A DNA stretch of 64,000 nucleotides from Actinoplanes italicus (GTDB lineage: Bacteria > Actinomycetota > Actinomycetes > Mycobacteriales > Micromonosporaceae). The notes beneath the pieces were generated by a model that did no database searches, had not been told where the DNA came from, and saw only the letters and a list, made by a program, of their open reading frames with translations. This document shows positions 34,668 to 43,264 of this stretch, in pieces. The stretch's first letter is position 1. Each line of letters opens with the position of its first letter. The translations under genes and the position numbers were made by a program. The stretch lies in the NCBI RefSeq assembly GCF_003001815.1, contig NZ_PVMZ01000006.1, positions 1-64,000 on the forward strand, written 5' to 3'.

Positions 34668-35657
34668 GTGCTCCGCTTCTTGATCAAGCGCCTGCTGCTG
34701 GCGTCGACCACGCTGGTGGCCATCTCGATCGTCACCTTCCTGCTGTTCTTTGCGGTGCCGTCCAGTCCCGCGTGGGTGATGTGTGGGCGGAACTGCTCCC
34801 CCGAGCGGATCGCCCAGGTCGAGAAGAGCCTCGGTCTCGATCAGCCACTCCCCGTGCAGTACACAGAGTTCGTCAAAGGCATCTTCGTCGGCCGCACGAT
34901 CGACGACGCCGGCACCCTCCGTGAGTGCGACGCCCCCTGCCTCGGATACTCGTTCCGCAGCAAGGAGCCCGTCACCGACACCATCTCCCGCTCGCTCCCG
35001 GTCACGGTGAGCATCGTGGTCGGCGCGATGGTGGTGTTCCTGACCGTCGGCATCGGGCTCGGCATGCTGGCGGCGCTGAAGAAGGGCACGGTCTTCGACC
35101 GGGCCGCCATCGGCGCCTCCGTCGGCTTCGCCTCCACTCAGACCTACACCCTCGGTGGTGTGCTCCTGCTGGTGTTCGTCTACTCGACCGGCCTGCTACC
35201 GAACCCGCACTACACCCCGATCACCCAGGATCCGCTCGACTGGGCCGCCGGCATGCTGCTCCCCTGGATCACCCTCGGCCTGATCAACTCGGCGCTGTAC
35301 GCGCGGCTCTCCCGGGCGCAGATGATCGAGACACTCCAGGAGGACTTCGTACGGACGGCCCGCGCCAAGGGTCTGCCGGCCCGCGTGGTCACCCGCCGGC
35401 ACGCGCTGCGCGCCGCGATCACCCCGATCGTGACGATCGCCGGCGTCGACCTCGGCGGCTACCTCGGCGGCGTGGTCATCACCGAGAGCGTGTTCAGCCT
35501 CAACGGCATCGGCCGCGAGGCCGCGGACGCGGTCGCCGACCTGAACCTGCCCCTGGTCATGGCAACGGTCCTGCTGGCCGCGTTCTTCATCGTCACCATG
35601 AACATCATCGTCGACATGCTCTACGCGGTGATCGACCCCCGCGTGCGACTCGGCTGA
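34668..35657 (+). CDS. Peptide ABC importer permease, DppB/OppB type
   Basis: Permease of 329 aa with six predicted helices, the DppB-type opening LRFLIKRLLLASTTLVAISI and EAA loop DFVRTARAKGLPARVVTRRH. The GTG at 34668 is used, with GAGG near 34650. The periplasmic loop carries extra cysteines (VMCGRNCSPE and ECDAPCLG), which may form a disulfide. It pairs with the permease at 31717. Confidence 0.93.
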   Translation: MLRFLIKRLLLASTTLVAISIVTFLLFFAVPSSPAWVMCGRNCSPERIAQVEKSLGLDQPLPVQYTEFVKGIFVGRTIDDAGTLRECDAPCLGYSFRSKEPVTDTISRSLPVTVSIVVGAMVVFLTVGIGLGMLAALKKGTVFDRAAIGASVGFASTQTYTLGGVLLLVFVYSTGLLPNPHYTPITQDPLDWAAGMLLPWITLGLINSALYARLSRAQMIETLQEDFVRTARAKGLPARVVTRRHALRAAITPIVTIAGVDLGGYLGGVVITESVFSLNGIGREAADAVADLNLPLVMATVLLAAFFIVTMNIIVDMLYAVIDPRVRLG

Positions 35658-35688
35658 GCCGTCCAGAGCTGACGTGGAAAAGAGCGAT

Positions 35689-36762
35689 ATGACGACCTCG
35701 ACCAGCCCTGCCGCCGCCGCCGTGGACCCGGAGGCCTACCTGCAGGTACGCGATCTCAAGGTGCAGTTCCCGACCGAGGACGGCCTGGTTCGCGCGGTGG
35801 ACGGCGTGACCTTCTCGGTGCGCCGTGGACAGACCCTCGGCATCGTGGGCGAGTCCGGTTCCGGCAAGAGCGTGACCAGCATGTCGATCCTCGGCCTGCA
35901 CAATCCCGCCCGGACGAAGATCACCGGTGAAATCTCGATCGGTGGCAAGAACATCGTCGGGATGAAGGAGGAGCAGATCCAGCGCCTGCGGGGCAAGGAC
36001 GTGGCGATGATCTTCCAGGATCCGCTGTCCGCCCTGCACCCGTACTACAAGGTCGGTGCGCAGATCGCCGAGGCGTACAAGGTGCACCACCCGTCGGCGA
36101 GCAAGAAGGAGGCCGCCACGCGGGCGGTCGACATGCTCGGCCGGGTCGGCATCCCGCAGCCGCAGCGGCGCGCGAACCAGTACCCGCACGAGTTCTCCGG
36201 CGGTATGCGCCAGCGCGCGATGATCGCGATGGCCCTGGTCAACGACCCGGCGCTGCTGATCGCCGACGAGCCGACCACCGCCCTCGACGTGACGGTGCAG
36301 GCACAGATCCTGGAGCTGCTGGAAGACCTCCAGCGCGAGTTCCACTCGGCCATCATCATGATCACGCACGACCTCGGCGTGGTGTCCCAGGTCGCCGACG
36401 ACGTGCTGGTGATGTACGGCGGCCGGCCGGTCGAGACCGGCACGGTCGAGCAGATCATGAAGCGGCCGCAGCACCCGTACACGTGGGGCCTGCTGGCCAG
36501 CGTGCCGTCGCTGCACGGTGACGCGAGCGTCGACCTGGTGCCGATCAAGGGCAACCCGCCGAGCCTGATCAACCTCCCCACGGGATGTGCGTTCAACCCG
36601 CGCTGTCGTTACGCTGGTCAGAACGGCAATCGCTCCTTCTCCGAGGTTCCGGAGCTCCGCCCGGCCGGCGAGCCGGGGCACAACGTCGCCTGCCACATGT
36701 CCTTCGAGACCCGGCAGCGGCTCTACGCAGAAGACATCGCGCACGCAGGAGTGGCCCAATGA
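35689..36762 (+). CDS. Peptide ABC importer ATPase, DppD type
   Basis: ATPase of 357 aa: Walker [11 protein letters not shown], signature [12 protein letters not shown], Walker [13 protein letters not shown], switch His in ITHDLGVV, and the C-terminal oligopeptide domain with Cys residues ([12 protein letters not shown] and later HNVACHM) typical of Dpp/Opp ATPases. ATG 35689 is preferred; GTG 35674 would add five residues. It ends in an ATGA overlap with the second ATPase. Confidence 0.94.
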   Translation: MTTSTSPAAAAVDPEAYLQVRDLKVQFPTEDGLVRAVDGVTFSVRRGQTLGIVGESGSGKSVTSMSILGLHNPARTKITGEISIGGKNIVGMKEEQIQRLRGKDVAMIFQDPLSALHPYYKVGAQIAEAYKVHHPSASKKEAATRAVDMLGRVGIPQPQRRANQYPHEFSGGMRQRAMIAMALVNDPALLIADEPTTALDVTVQAQILELLEDLQREFHSAIIMITHDLGVVSQVADDVLVMYGGRPVETGTVEQIMKRPQHPYTWGLLASVPSLHGDASVDLVPIKGNPPSLINLPTGCAFNPRCRYAGQNGNRSFSEVPELRPAGEPGHNVACHMSFETRQRLYAEDIAHAGVAQ

Positions 36763-37790
36763 CTGATCTCGCAGACTCCGCGGCGAGCACGGCCACCACG
36801 ACGACGCCGGGCCGTGAGCCGCTGCTCAAGGTGGAGGGTCTGACCAAGCACTTCCCGGTGCGGTCCGGCCTGTGGGGCAAGGGTTCCGTCGTCCGCGCCG
36901 TGGAGAACGTGAACTTCGAGGTCAAGCCCGGCGAGACGCTCGGCCTGGTGGGCGAGTCCGGCTGTGGCAAGACCACGACCGGCCGCATGCTGGTCCGACT
37001 CCTCGAGCCGACCTCCGGCAAGATCACCTTCGAGGGTGAGGACATCACCCACACCAAGGGCAACCGGCTGCGCAAGCTCCGCCAGGACATCCAGATCATC
37101 TTCCAGGACCCGTACGCCTCGCTGAACCCGCGGCACACGGTCGGCCGGATCGTCGCGATGCCGCTGCAGGTCAACGGCATCGATCCGCCCGGTGGCGTGA
37201 AGAAGCGGGTCCAGGAACTGCTGGAGACCGTCGGTCTGAACCCGGAGCACTACAACCGTTACCCGCACGAGTTCTCCGGCGGACAGCGCCAGCGCATCGG
37301 CATCGCCCGCGCCCTGGCCCTCAAGCCGAAGCTGATCGTCGCCGACGAGCCGGTGTCCGCCCTGGACGTGTCGATCCAGGCCCAGGTGGTCAACCTGCTG
37401 CGTCAGCTGCAGCGCGATCTGGGGCTGTCGTTCGTCTTCATCGCCCACGACCTGGCGGTGGTCCGGCACTTCTGTGAGCGGATCGCCGTCATGTACCTGG
37501 GCCGGATGGTCGAGGTCGGCACCCGTGAGCAGATCTACGAGAACCCGGCGCACCCGTACACCAGGGCACTGCTCTCCGCCGTGCCGGACGTGACGAAGCT
37601 CGGCGGCCACGGCCGGATCAAGCTGGAGGGCGACGTCCCGTCGCCGATCGACCCGCCGTCCGGCTGTGTCTTCCACACCCGCTGCTGGAAGGCGCAGGAG
37701 AAGTGCTCGGCCGAGGCTCCCGCGCTGGTGCCGGTCCAGAACGGTTCGATCGCGGCCTGCCACTTCCCGGAGTCCGGCGAGGTCGTCTGA
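36759..37790 (+). CDS. Peptide ABC importer ATPase, DppF type
   Basis: ATPase of 343 aa: Walker [11 protein letters not shown], signature [12 protein letters not shown], Walker [13 protein letters not shown], switch His in IAHDLAVV and a C-terminal Cys cluster ([15 protein letters not shown]). It forms the ATPase heterodimer with the DppD-type protein and closes the five-gene operon. A hairpin terminator follows. Confidence 0.95.
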   Translation: MTDLADSAASTATTTTPGREPLLKVEGLTKHFPVRSGLWGKGSVVRAVENVNFEVKPGETLGLVGESGCGKTTTGRMLVRLLEPTSGKITFEGEDITHTKGNRLRKLRQDIQIIFQDPYASLNPRHTVGRIVAMPLQVNGIDPPGGVKKRVQELLETVGLNPEHYNRYPHEFSGGQRQRIGIARALALKPKLIVADEPVSALDVSIQAQVVNLLRQLQRDLGLSFVFIAHDLAVVRHFCERIAVMYLGRMVEVGTREQIYENPAHPYTRALLSAVPDVTKLGGHGRIKLEGDVPSPIDPPSGCVFHTRCWKAQEKCSAEAPALVPVQNGSIAACHFPESGEVV

Positions 37791-37812
37791 TCACGCCTCC
37801 GGGTGATTCGTC

Positions 37813-37847
37813 AACCGCCTCCCGTGCCTCTGGCGCGGGAGGCGGTT
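37813..37847 (+). terminator. Terminator of the peptide importer operon
   Basis: Perfect 12-bp stem (AACCGCCTCCCG with its complement) and an 11-base loop, followed by CGCTTT, starting 22 bp after the stop codon. Confidence 0.75.
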
Positions 37848-37852
37848 CGCTT

Positions 37853-37858
37853 TACCCT
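37853..37858 (+). promoter_or_regulatory. Likely -10 element of the CBM-like gene
   Basis: TACCCT ends 6 nt before the GTG at 37865. This spacing fits a leaderless transcript starting at the GTG. Confidence 0.4.
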
Positions 37859-37864
37859 GTCCGG

Positions 37865-38506
37865 GTGGATCAGCTATCTCCGACCGTCTATCGCACCAAG
37901 TCCTGGCAGAACCGGCGCCGGGCGGTGACCGTCCTGGGCGGGGTGGGCCTCGTGCTCGTCGGCTATCTGCTCGGCCGCTGGCAGGACACCCCGGCCGACC
38001 CGGTGATCACTCCGCAGGCCGCGGTCACCGGCACGCCGTCGGCGCAGGCGCCGGGCCCTCAGCCGACCGAGGCGGCCACGTCCGCCGCCCCCGAGGCTTC
38101 CGCGATCGACTATCCGGTGCTGCAGGCCGAGTCGGCGACCGAGCTGGCCGGGGTCGAGACGGAGGGCGTGCAGGACGAGGGCGGCGGCGACTACGTCGGC
38201 TGGATCAACCGCGACGACCACCTGCGGTTCGACAACCTCGAGTTCGGCACGGTCCCGGCGACCAGGTTGAACCTGCGGCTGGCGTCCGACTCCGGGATCA
38301 ACGGCCGGATCCAGGTACGCCTCGACAGCCGCGACGCGCCGGTCATCGGGGAGCTGTCGGTGACCGGCACCGGCGGCTGGCAGAACTGGCGTACGGGCAC
38401 CGCGGTGCTCCAGCCGGTGACCGGTGTGCACACCGTGTTCCTCACGTTCACCGCGAACGACGGCGGCGACTTCGTCAACCTGAACTGGCTGCGGTTCGAG
38501 CACTGA
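37865..38506 (+). CDS. Membrane-anchored protein with a CBM6-like domain
   Basis: Protein of 213 aa. A single membrane helix (~21-38: TVLGGVGLVLVGYLLG) is followed by a Pro/Ala/Thr-rich linker (~45-80) and a ~130-residue beta-sandwich resembling family 6 carbohydrate-binding modules: YPVLQAESA at the start, GDYVGWI, and TGGWQNWRTGTAVL, HTVFLTFT, FVNLNWLRFEH at the end. It probably binds cell-wall or environmental polysaccharide outside the membrane. The GTG start is chosen for position; the rest of the long frame upstream overlaps the importer gene. Confidence 0.8.
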   Translation: MDQLSPTVYRTKSWQNRRRAVTVLGGVGLVLVGYLLGRWQDTPADPVITPQAAVTGTPSAQAPGPQPTEAATSAAPEASAIDYPVLQAESATELAGVETEGVQDEGGGDYVGWINRDDHLRFDNLEFGTVPATRLNLRLASDSGINGRIQVRLDSRDAPVIGELSVTGTGGWQNWRTGTAVLQPVTGVHTVFLTFTANDGGDFVNLNWLRFEH

Positions 38507-38517
38507 CAGCGGCGGTG

Positions 38518-38910
38518 TCAGGCGGCCGGCCGGATCCGCTGCGGCCCACGCTCCAGGACCGGAATCGTCAGGGTCAGCACGCCGTTGTCGTGACGGGCCT
38601 CGAGCCGGTCGGTGTCGAGCCGCTCGGACAGGTGGACCTGCCGGGCGAAGGTGCCCATCGGGCGCTCGGCGATCACCAGGTGGCGGCCCTCCCCCTCGAG
38701 TCGCCCGCGCTCGGCGCGGACGATCAGCACCTTGCCGTCGACCGTGATGTCGATCGAGGCCGGATCGACGCCGGGCAGGTCGATGTCGATGTAGAAGGTG
38801 TCGTCCTCGCGGTAGGCGTCGAGCCGTGCGCCGGAGCCGCGGGCCGAGGTCTCGAAGACCCGCGCGGTGAGGCGCTCGAGGTCGCGCACGGCCGGACCGG
38901 TGAGAAACAT
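38518..38910 (-). CDS. Small heat-shock protein, Hsp20/alpha-crystallin family
   Basis: ATP-independent chaperone of 130 aa. The alpha-crystallin domain is clear: DAYREDDTFYIDIDLPGVDP at its start, DITVDGKVLIVRAER, GTFARQVHLSERLDTD and the closing ARHDNGVLTLTIPV. The ATG at 38910 has GGAG 6-7 nt upstream and begins MFLTGPAVRDLERL; a longer in-frame start at 38946 would overlap the operator. A HAIR-like operator lies 17-37 bp upstream, which suggests HspR control. Confidence 0.92.
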   Translation of the reverse strand: MFLTGPAVRDLERLTARVFETSARGSGARLDAYREDDTFYIDIDLPGVDPASIDITVDGKVLIVRAERGRLEGEGRHLVIAERPMGTFARQVHLSERLDTDRLEARHDNGVLTLTIPVLERGPQRIRPAA

Positions 38911-38926
38911 GGGTGGCTCCTCAGTT

Positions 38927-38947
38927 CTTGAGCGTGGGTGACTCAAC
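38927..38947. promoter_or_regulatory. HAIR-like element (HspR binding site)
   Basis: CTTGAGC, seven bases, then ACTCAAC: 12 of 14 positions match the HAIR consensus CTTGAGT-N7-ACTCAAG used by the heat-shock repressor HspR in actinobacteria. It lies in front of hsp20. Confidence 0.75.
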
Positions 38948-39002
38948 TCTGAGAACGGGATGATCCTCGGCGAGATTCCCGGCCGGGTTGTGACCTCACT
39001 CT

Positions 39003-39018
39003 TCGAACATGTGTACTA
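39003..39018. promoter_or_regulatory. LexA (SOS) box candidate in front of dinB
   Basis: TCGAAC-ATGT-GTACTA matches the actinobacterial SOS box TCGAAC-N4-GTTCGA at 10 of 12 fixed positions. It ends 10 nt before the dinB start and overlaps the presumed -10 element TAGGCT (39017-39022), a position suited to repression. Confidence 0.6.
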
Positions 39019-39028
39019 GGCTGTCGGC

Positions 39029-40207
39029 GTGATCCTGCACGCCGATCTGGACTCGTTCTACGCATCGGTCGAGCAGCGCGACGATCCCGCGCTGCGCGGC
39101 CGGCCGGTGCTGGTCGGCGGTGGTGTGGTGCTCGCCGCCTCCTACGAGGCCAAGGCGTTCGGCGTCCGTACTCCCATGGCTCTCTCCCGGGCCCGGGCCC
39201 TGTGCCCGCACGCCGTCGTGGTGCCACCGCGGATGTCCGCGTATTCGAGGGCCAGCAAGGCGGTGTTCGAGGTGTTCCGGGACACCACACCGCTCGTCGA
39301 GCCGATCTCCATCGACGAGGCGTTCCTCGACGTCGACGGCCTGCGCAAGATTCGTGGCACACCGGAGGAGATCGCCCGGCAGCTGCGCTCCGACGTCCGC
39401 GAGCGCACCGGCCTGCCGATCACGGTCGGGGTGGCCCGCACCAAGTTCCTGGCCAAGGTGGCCAGCGGGGCCGGCAAGCCGGACGGGCTGCTGGTCGTGC
39501 CGATCGGCGGGGAGCTGGCGTTCCTGCACCCGCTGCCGGTGGAGAAGCTCTGGGGTGTCGGCCCGGTCACCGCCGCCAAGCTGCGGGAACGCCAGATCCA
39601 CACGGTCGGGCACGTCGCCCGCATCGGCGAGGCGGCGCTGATCGCGATGCTCGGCCACAACGCGGGCCGGCATCTGCACGCACTCGCTCACAACCGCGAC
39701 CCACGCCGGGTGGAGACCGGGCGGCGGCGCGGGTCGATCGGTGCCCAGTGCGCGCTCGGCCGGTCCCGTTCACGGGAGTTTCCGGAGGTGGAAGCGGTGC
39801 TGGGAGCGCTCGTCGACCGGGTCACCCACCGGATGCGCCGGGCACACCGCGCCGGGCGGACCATCACGCTGCGCCTGCGGTTCGGCGATTTCAGCCGCGC
39901 CACCCGCTCGCGCAGCCTGCTCAAGGCCACCATGCAGACCGGCGAGGTGCTGCGGACGGCGGTCGACCTGCTGCGCGAGGCCTGGCCGCTGATCGGCGAA
40001 CGCGGCCTCACCCTGGTCGGCGTCGCCGTGAGCAACCTCGACGGCGACGGCGCGGTGCAGATGGAGCTGCCCTTCGAGCCACCCCGGGCCGACGGCCTGG
40101 ACGCCGCGGTCGACCGGGTCCGCGACCGCTTCGGCTCCGGTGCTCTGCGACGGGCCGCGATGATCGGCCGGGAGATCTCCCCCTCGGTGCCGATCCTGTC
40201 CGACTGA
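39029..40207 (+). CDS. dinB: DNA polymerase IV (Y family)
   Basis: Translesion polymerase of 392 aa. Catalytic acids are in place: HADLDSFYASVE for the first metal-binding Asp and SIDEAFLDV for the Asp-Glu pair. The helix-hairpin-helix (LWGVGPVTAAKLRERQIHTV) and little-finger domain follow. The C-terminus ends in a PILSD tail after the motif QMELPFEPP, which resembles a beta-clamp binding peptide (QxxLPF). The GTG at 39029 lies 6 nt after TAGGCT and next to the LexA-like box. Its 3' part may overlap a minus-strand gene. Confidence 0.94.
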   Translation: MILHADLDSFYASVEQRDDPALRGRPVLVGGGVVLAASYEAKAFGVRTPMALSRARALCPHAVVVPPRMSAYSRASKAVFEVFRDTTPLVEPISIDEAFLDVDGLRKIRGTPEEIARQLRSDVRERTGLPITVGVARTKFLAKVASGAGKPDGLLVVPIGGELAFLHPLPVEKLWGVGPVTAAKLRERQIHTVGHVARIGEAALIAMLGHNAGRHLHALAHNRDPRRVETGRRRGSIGAQCALGRSRSREFPEVEAVLGALVDRVTHRMRRAHRAGRTITLRLRFGDFSRATRSRSLLKATMQTGEVLRTAVDLLREAWPLIGERGLTLVGVAVSNLDGDGAVQMELPFEPPRADGLDAAVDRVRDRFGSGALRRAAMIGREISPSVPILSD

Positions 40208-40576
40208 CCCGCCGCGCCGGCGACGGGTGATCAGCCAGGCGACGCCACCGCAGACGGCACCGACCAGCAGTCCCGTCATCAGGCTGGACAGGGTCATCGC
40301 GACCCGGGCGATCGGTTCGGCGACCGTCGCCACACCGTTCCACAGAAGGTTGTGGATCACGGCCAGACTGACGCCGTACACGGCTCCCGCGCCGAGCAGC
40401 AGGCGGAACGGGTCGGTGGCCCGGAACACCGCCACCACGATCCAGATCAGCAGTGGCACGGCGACGAACGCCGCGTTGAGCCCGGTGCGCTCGTGGATGA
40501 GGTCGAGGTCGTGCAGGACCGCGCGCGGTGCCGCCAGCAGGCCCAGCCCGATCGCGAGGGGGATGTCCTTGCGCAT
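39770..40576 (-). CDS. Small membrane protein; 3' end uncertain, antisense to dinB
   Basis: The first ~120 residues from ATG 40576 look genuine: an opening MRKDIPLAIGLGLLAAPRAV and three further membrane helices (VPLLIWIVVAVFRAT, LLLGAGAVYGVSLAVIHNLL, LMTGLLVGAVCGGVAWLIT). They end in RRRRGG close to the dinB stop codon. The frame then stays open for another ~145 codons, all antisense to dinB, and that part is Arg/Gln-rich and unlike a real domain. The original gene probably ended near 40205 and lost its stop. The function is unknown. Confidence 0.5.
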   Translation of the reverse strand: MRKDIPLAIGLGLLAAPRAVLHDLDLIHERTGLNAAFVAVPLLIWIVVAVFRATDPFRLLLGAGAVYGVSLAVIHNLLWNGVATVAEPIARVAMTLSSLMTGLLVGAVCGGVAWLITRRRRGGSVGQDRHRGGDLPADHRGPSQSTGAEAVADPVDRGVQAVGPGWLEGQLHLHRAVAVEVAHGDADQGEAAFADQRPGLAQQVDRRPQHLAGLHGGLEQAARAGGAAEIAEPQAQRDGPPGAVCPAHPVGDPVDERSQHRFHLRKLP

Positions 40577-40673
40577 GGCACCGACGGTAGGGATCGGGGG
40601 CGGGACGGCGAATCCGGCGGACGGCGTCGGCAGATGTCGCTCTGCGGCGTACCCGACCCCGAGAAACCCTGCC

Positions 40674-40679
40674 TAGCAT
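40674..40679 (+). promoter_or_regulatory. Likely -10 element of the third kinase gene
   Basis: TAGCAT ends 6 nt before GTG 40686, consistent with a leaderless transcript. Confidence 0.45.
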
Positions 40680-40685
40680 CGGAGT

Positions 40686-41756
40686 GTGCGCAGGGTGCTG
40701 GGAGACGTCGCCGTAGCGGCCGGGGTCGCGGTTGTGCTCGCGCTGATGGCCTCGGCCGAGATGGAGGGCGGGCGGGGCGGTGTCGTGGCGTACCTGTCCG
40801 CGGCCGCTCTCGGTGCGCTGATGCTCTGGCGGCGACGCTTCGCCCGTACCGTATTGGTATTGACCGTTCTCGGCCTTTTCGCCTACTACTCGGCCGGCCT
40901 GGCGCCGATCGGGCTCGCCGTCCCGGTGGCCGCCGCCCTGTATTCGGCCGCCGAGGCAGGACACCGCCGGCTCGCCGTCGCCGCGGCGCTGGTGGCCCTG
41001 GGCGTCTCGATACCGTTCCGCCTGGACGAAGGCGAGCGCTTCGCCTTCGTGGTGATCTATGACGGAATCGGTCAGCTCGCGCTGATGGCCGCCGCGATCA
41101 TGCTGGGCGAGCTGGTCCGGGCACGCCGCCGGATCGCCGCGCTCACCGGCCGGCAGATCGAGCTGGAGGCCGAGCGCCGCATCCACGAGCACAACCAGGA
41201 GTTGTCCCGGGAGCTGCACGACTCGATCGGGCACGCCCTGACCGTCGCCGCGATCCAGGCCAACGTGGCCCGGCAGGAGGCGCCACACGACACGCGCGCG
41301 ACCGCGGCCGCGCTCGACCATGTCACCGGGGCTCTCTCCAAGGCGCTGTCCGAGCTGCGCGGCACGGTCCGCAACCTGCGCGCCGGTCCGTCACTGAAAG
41401 ACCTCGGCACCCTGATGGACACCGCGCGGGCCGCCGGATTCCAGGTCCATGCCGAGATCGGATCGATCGGGGACGGCCCGGCCACCGTCACCGCGTACCG
41501 GCTGGTCCGGGAGGCGATCACGAACGTGCTGCGGCACTCGGCGGGCCGCAGCATCGAGGTCGAGATCCGCGAGTCCGGAGGCATGCTGCTGATCAGCGTG
41601 GCGGACGACGGCGCCCCGGCCGGACCGGAGCCGGCCGGTGCGGGACTGAGCGGGCTACGGGAACGCGTCACCGCCCTGGGCGGCCGGCTCGACGCGGGAC
41701 CCGCCGATCACGGCTGGCGCGTCAGCGCCGCCCTGCCTCTGGAGGCCGTCCGATGA
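40686..41756 (+). CDS. DesK/NarL-family membrane sensor histidine kinase (third)
   Basis: Kinase of 356 aa with about five membrane helices in the first ~145 residues, a phosphoacceptor helix LSRELHDSIGHALTVAAIQA and ATPase motifs (VREAITNVLRHSAG, VADDGAPAG, GAGLSGLRERV). It ends in an ATGA overlap with its regulator. No sensor loop is evident. Confidence 0.92.
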   Translation: MRRVLGDVAVAAGVAVVLALMASAEMEGGRGGVVAYLSAAALGALMLWRRRFARTVLVLTVLGLFAYYSAGLAPIGLAVPVAAALYSAAEAGHRRLAVAAALVALGVSIPFRLDEGERFAFVVIYDGIGQLALMAAAIMLGELVRARRRIAALTGRQIELEAERRIHEHNQELSRELHDSIGHALTVAAIQANVARQEAPHDTRATAAALDHVTGALSKALSELRGTVRNLRAGPSLKDLGTLMDTARAAGFQVHAEIGSIGDGPATVTAYRLVREAITNVLRHSAGRSIEVEIRESGGMLLISVADDGAPAGPEPAGAGLSGLRERVTALGGRLDAGPADHGWRVSAALPLEAVR

Positions 41757-42430
41757 ACCCGATCCGTGTGGTCCTCGTCGACGATCAGTCGCTCGTCCGG
41801 GCGGGGATCACCGCGCTGCTCAGCGGCGGCGACGACGGCGAGCCGATCGAGGTGGTGGGCGAAGCGTCCGGCGGGACCGCCGGCGCGGCCCTGGTGCGGC
41901 GCCTGCGGCCCGCCGTGGTGCTGATGGACATCCGGATGCCCGAGGGCGACGGCATCGCCGCGGTCCGGGAGATCCGGTCCGATCCCGGATCCGGGGACGT
42001 AGCGATCCTCATGCTCACCACCTTCGACACCGACGACGAGGTGCTCGGGGCGATGCGGGCCGGTGCCGACGGATACCTGCTCAAGGACACCGCCCCGGAA
42101 CCGCTGCGAGCCGCGGTCCGGGCCGCCGCCCGCGGGGAACCGGCCCTCTCACCCGGCGTCGCCCGGCAGGTCATGGCGCACGCGGCCACCGCGCCGCGGC
42201 CGTTCACCCACGACCGGCTGGAGCGGCTCACCGCCCGTGAGCGGGAGGTTCTCGGTGCGCTCGCCGACGGCGACGACAACGCGGCCGTCGCCCGGATGCT
42301 CTCGCTCAGCCCCGAGACGGTCCGGACGTACGTCCATCGGATTCTGGCCAAACTGGAGGCCGGGAGCCGCGCGCAGCTGGTGGCCATCGCACACCGCAGC
42401 GGCCTGGCGGCGCCGCACCGCAGAGGGTGA
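41753..42430 (+). CDS. NarL/LuxR-type response regulator (third)
   Basis: Regulator of 225 aa: receiver VVLVDDQSLVRAG, phosphoacceptor VVLMDIRMPEGDG, switch YLLKD, then a LuxR helix-turn-helix (LTAREREVLGALADGDDNAAVA). Its start overlaps the kinase stop. Targets are unknown; neighbours are dinB and cobalamin genes, which gives no clear hint. Confidence 0.93.
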   Translation: MNPIRVVLVDDQSLVRAGITALLSGGDDGEPIEVVGEASGGTAGAALVRRLRPAVVLMDIRMPEGDGIAAVREIRSDPGSGDVAILMLTTFDTDDEVLGAMRAGADGYLLKDTAPEPLRAAVRAAARGEPALSPGVARQVMAHAATAPRPFTHDRLERLTAREREVLGALADGDDNAAVARMLSLSPETVRTYVHRILAKLEAGSRAQLVAIAHRSGLAAPHRRG

Positions 42431-42493
42431 GGCAGCCGTCTCCGCGGGCGGCCTCGCGGCGCAGTGCGACCGCGCGTGAGGCAGACTCGTCGC

Positions 42494-43246
42494 GTGCGGA
42501 AGATTTGTGTAGTCGGGATCGGCGCGGGCGACCCGGACCATCTGACCCTGCAGGCGGCCAAGGCGATCGGACGCACCGACGTCTTCTTCCTGCTCGACAA
42601 GGGCGAGACCAAGGCGAGCCTGATCGACCTGAGGGAACGGCTGATCCGTGGCTACTCGCAGCCGCGCAAGCGGATCGTCGAGGGCCGCGACCCCGACCGC
42701 GACCGCACCCCCGCCGACTACACCGGCACCGTCAACGACTGGCGGCACCGGCGCTCCCTGGTCCTGGAGGAGTTGATCGTCGAGCACCTGCGTGACGAGG
42801 AGATCGGTTCCATCCTGGTGTGGGGCGATCCTTCGCTGTACGACTCCACGATCGCGATCCTGGAGGAGATCCTGGATCGCGGGGCGGTCGAGTTCGAGTT
42901 CGAGGTCATCCCCGGCATCAGCAGCGTCTCCGCCCTCGCTGCCAAGCACCGGATCGGGCTCAACCGGGTCGGGCAGCCATTCCAGGTCACCACCGGCCGG
43001 CGGCTTGCCGAGGGCTGGCCGGAAGGCGTCGACGACGTCGTCGTGATGCTCGACGCCCAGCAGGCCTTCACGGCACACCCGGACGCCGACATCTACTGGG
43101 GGGCGTACGTCAGCACGCCCGACGAGCTGCTGGCCTCCGGCCGGGTGTCCGAGGTCGCCGACGAGATCGTCAAGACGCGCACCGAGGCGCGCGAGCAGCA
43201 CGGCTGGATCATGGACACCTACCTGCTGCGCCGCCGGGATCGGTAG
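42494..43246 (+). CDS. cobF: Precorrin-6A synthase (deacetylating), CobF
   Basis: SAM-dependent methyltransferase of 250 aa for the aerobic cobalamin pathway: it methylates C1 of precorrin-5 and releases the acetyl group, giving precorrin-6A. The glycine-rich VVGIGAGDPDHLTLQAAKAI opening, DPSLYDSTI and VIPGISSVSALAAKH motifs are those of the tetrapyrrole methylase fold. Several in-frame GTG codons exist; GTG 42494 is chosen because it starts the fold (VRKICVVGIG). It is convergent with cobN, leaving 18 bp between their stops. Confidence 0.93.
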   Translation: MRKICVVGIGAGDPDHLTLQAAKAIGRTDVFFLLDKGETKASLIDLRERLIRGYSQPRKRIVEGRDPDRDRTPADYTGTVNDWRHRRSLVLEELIVEHLRDEEIGSILVWGDPSLYDSTIAILEEILDRGAVEFEFEVIPGISSVSALAAKHRIGLNRVGQPFQVTTGRRLAEGWPEGVDDVVVMLDAQQAFTAHPDADIYWGAYVSTPDELLASGRVSEVADEIVKTRTEAREQHGWIMDTYLLRRRDR

Positions 43247-43264
43247 ACGCGGCACCGGCAACCG

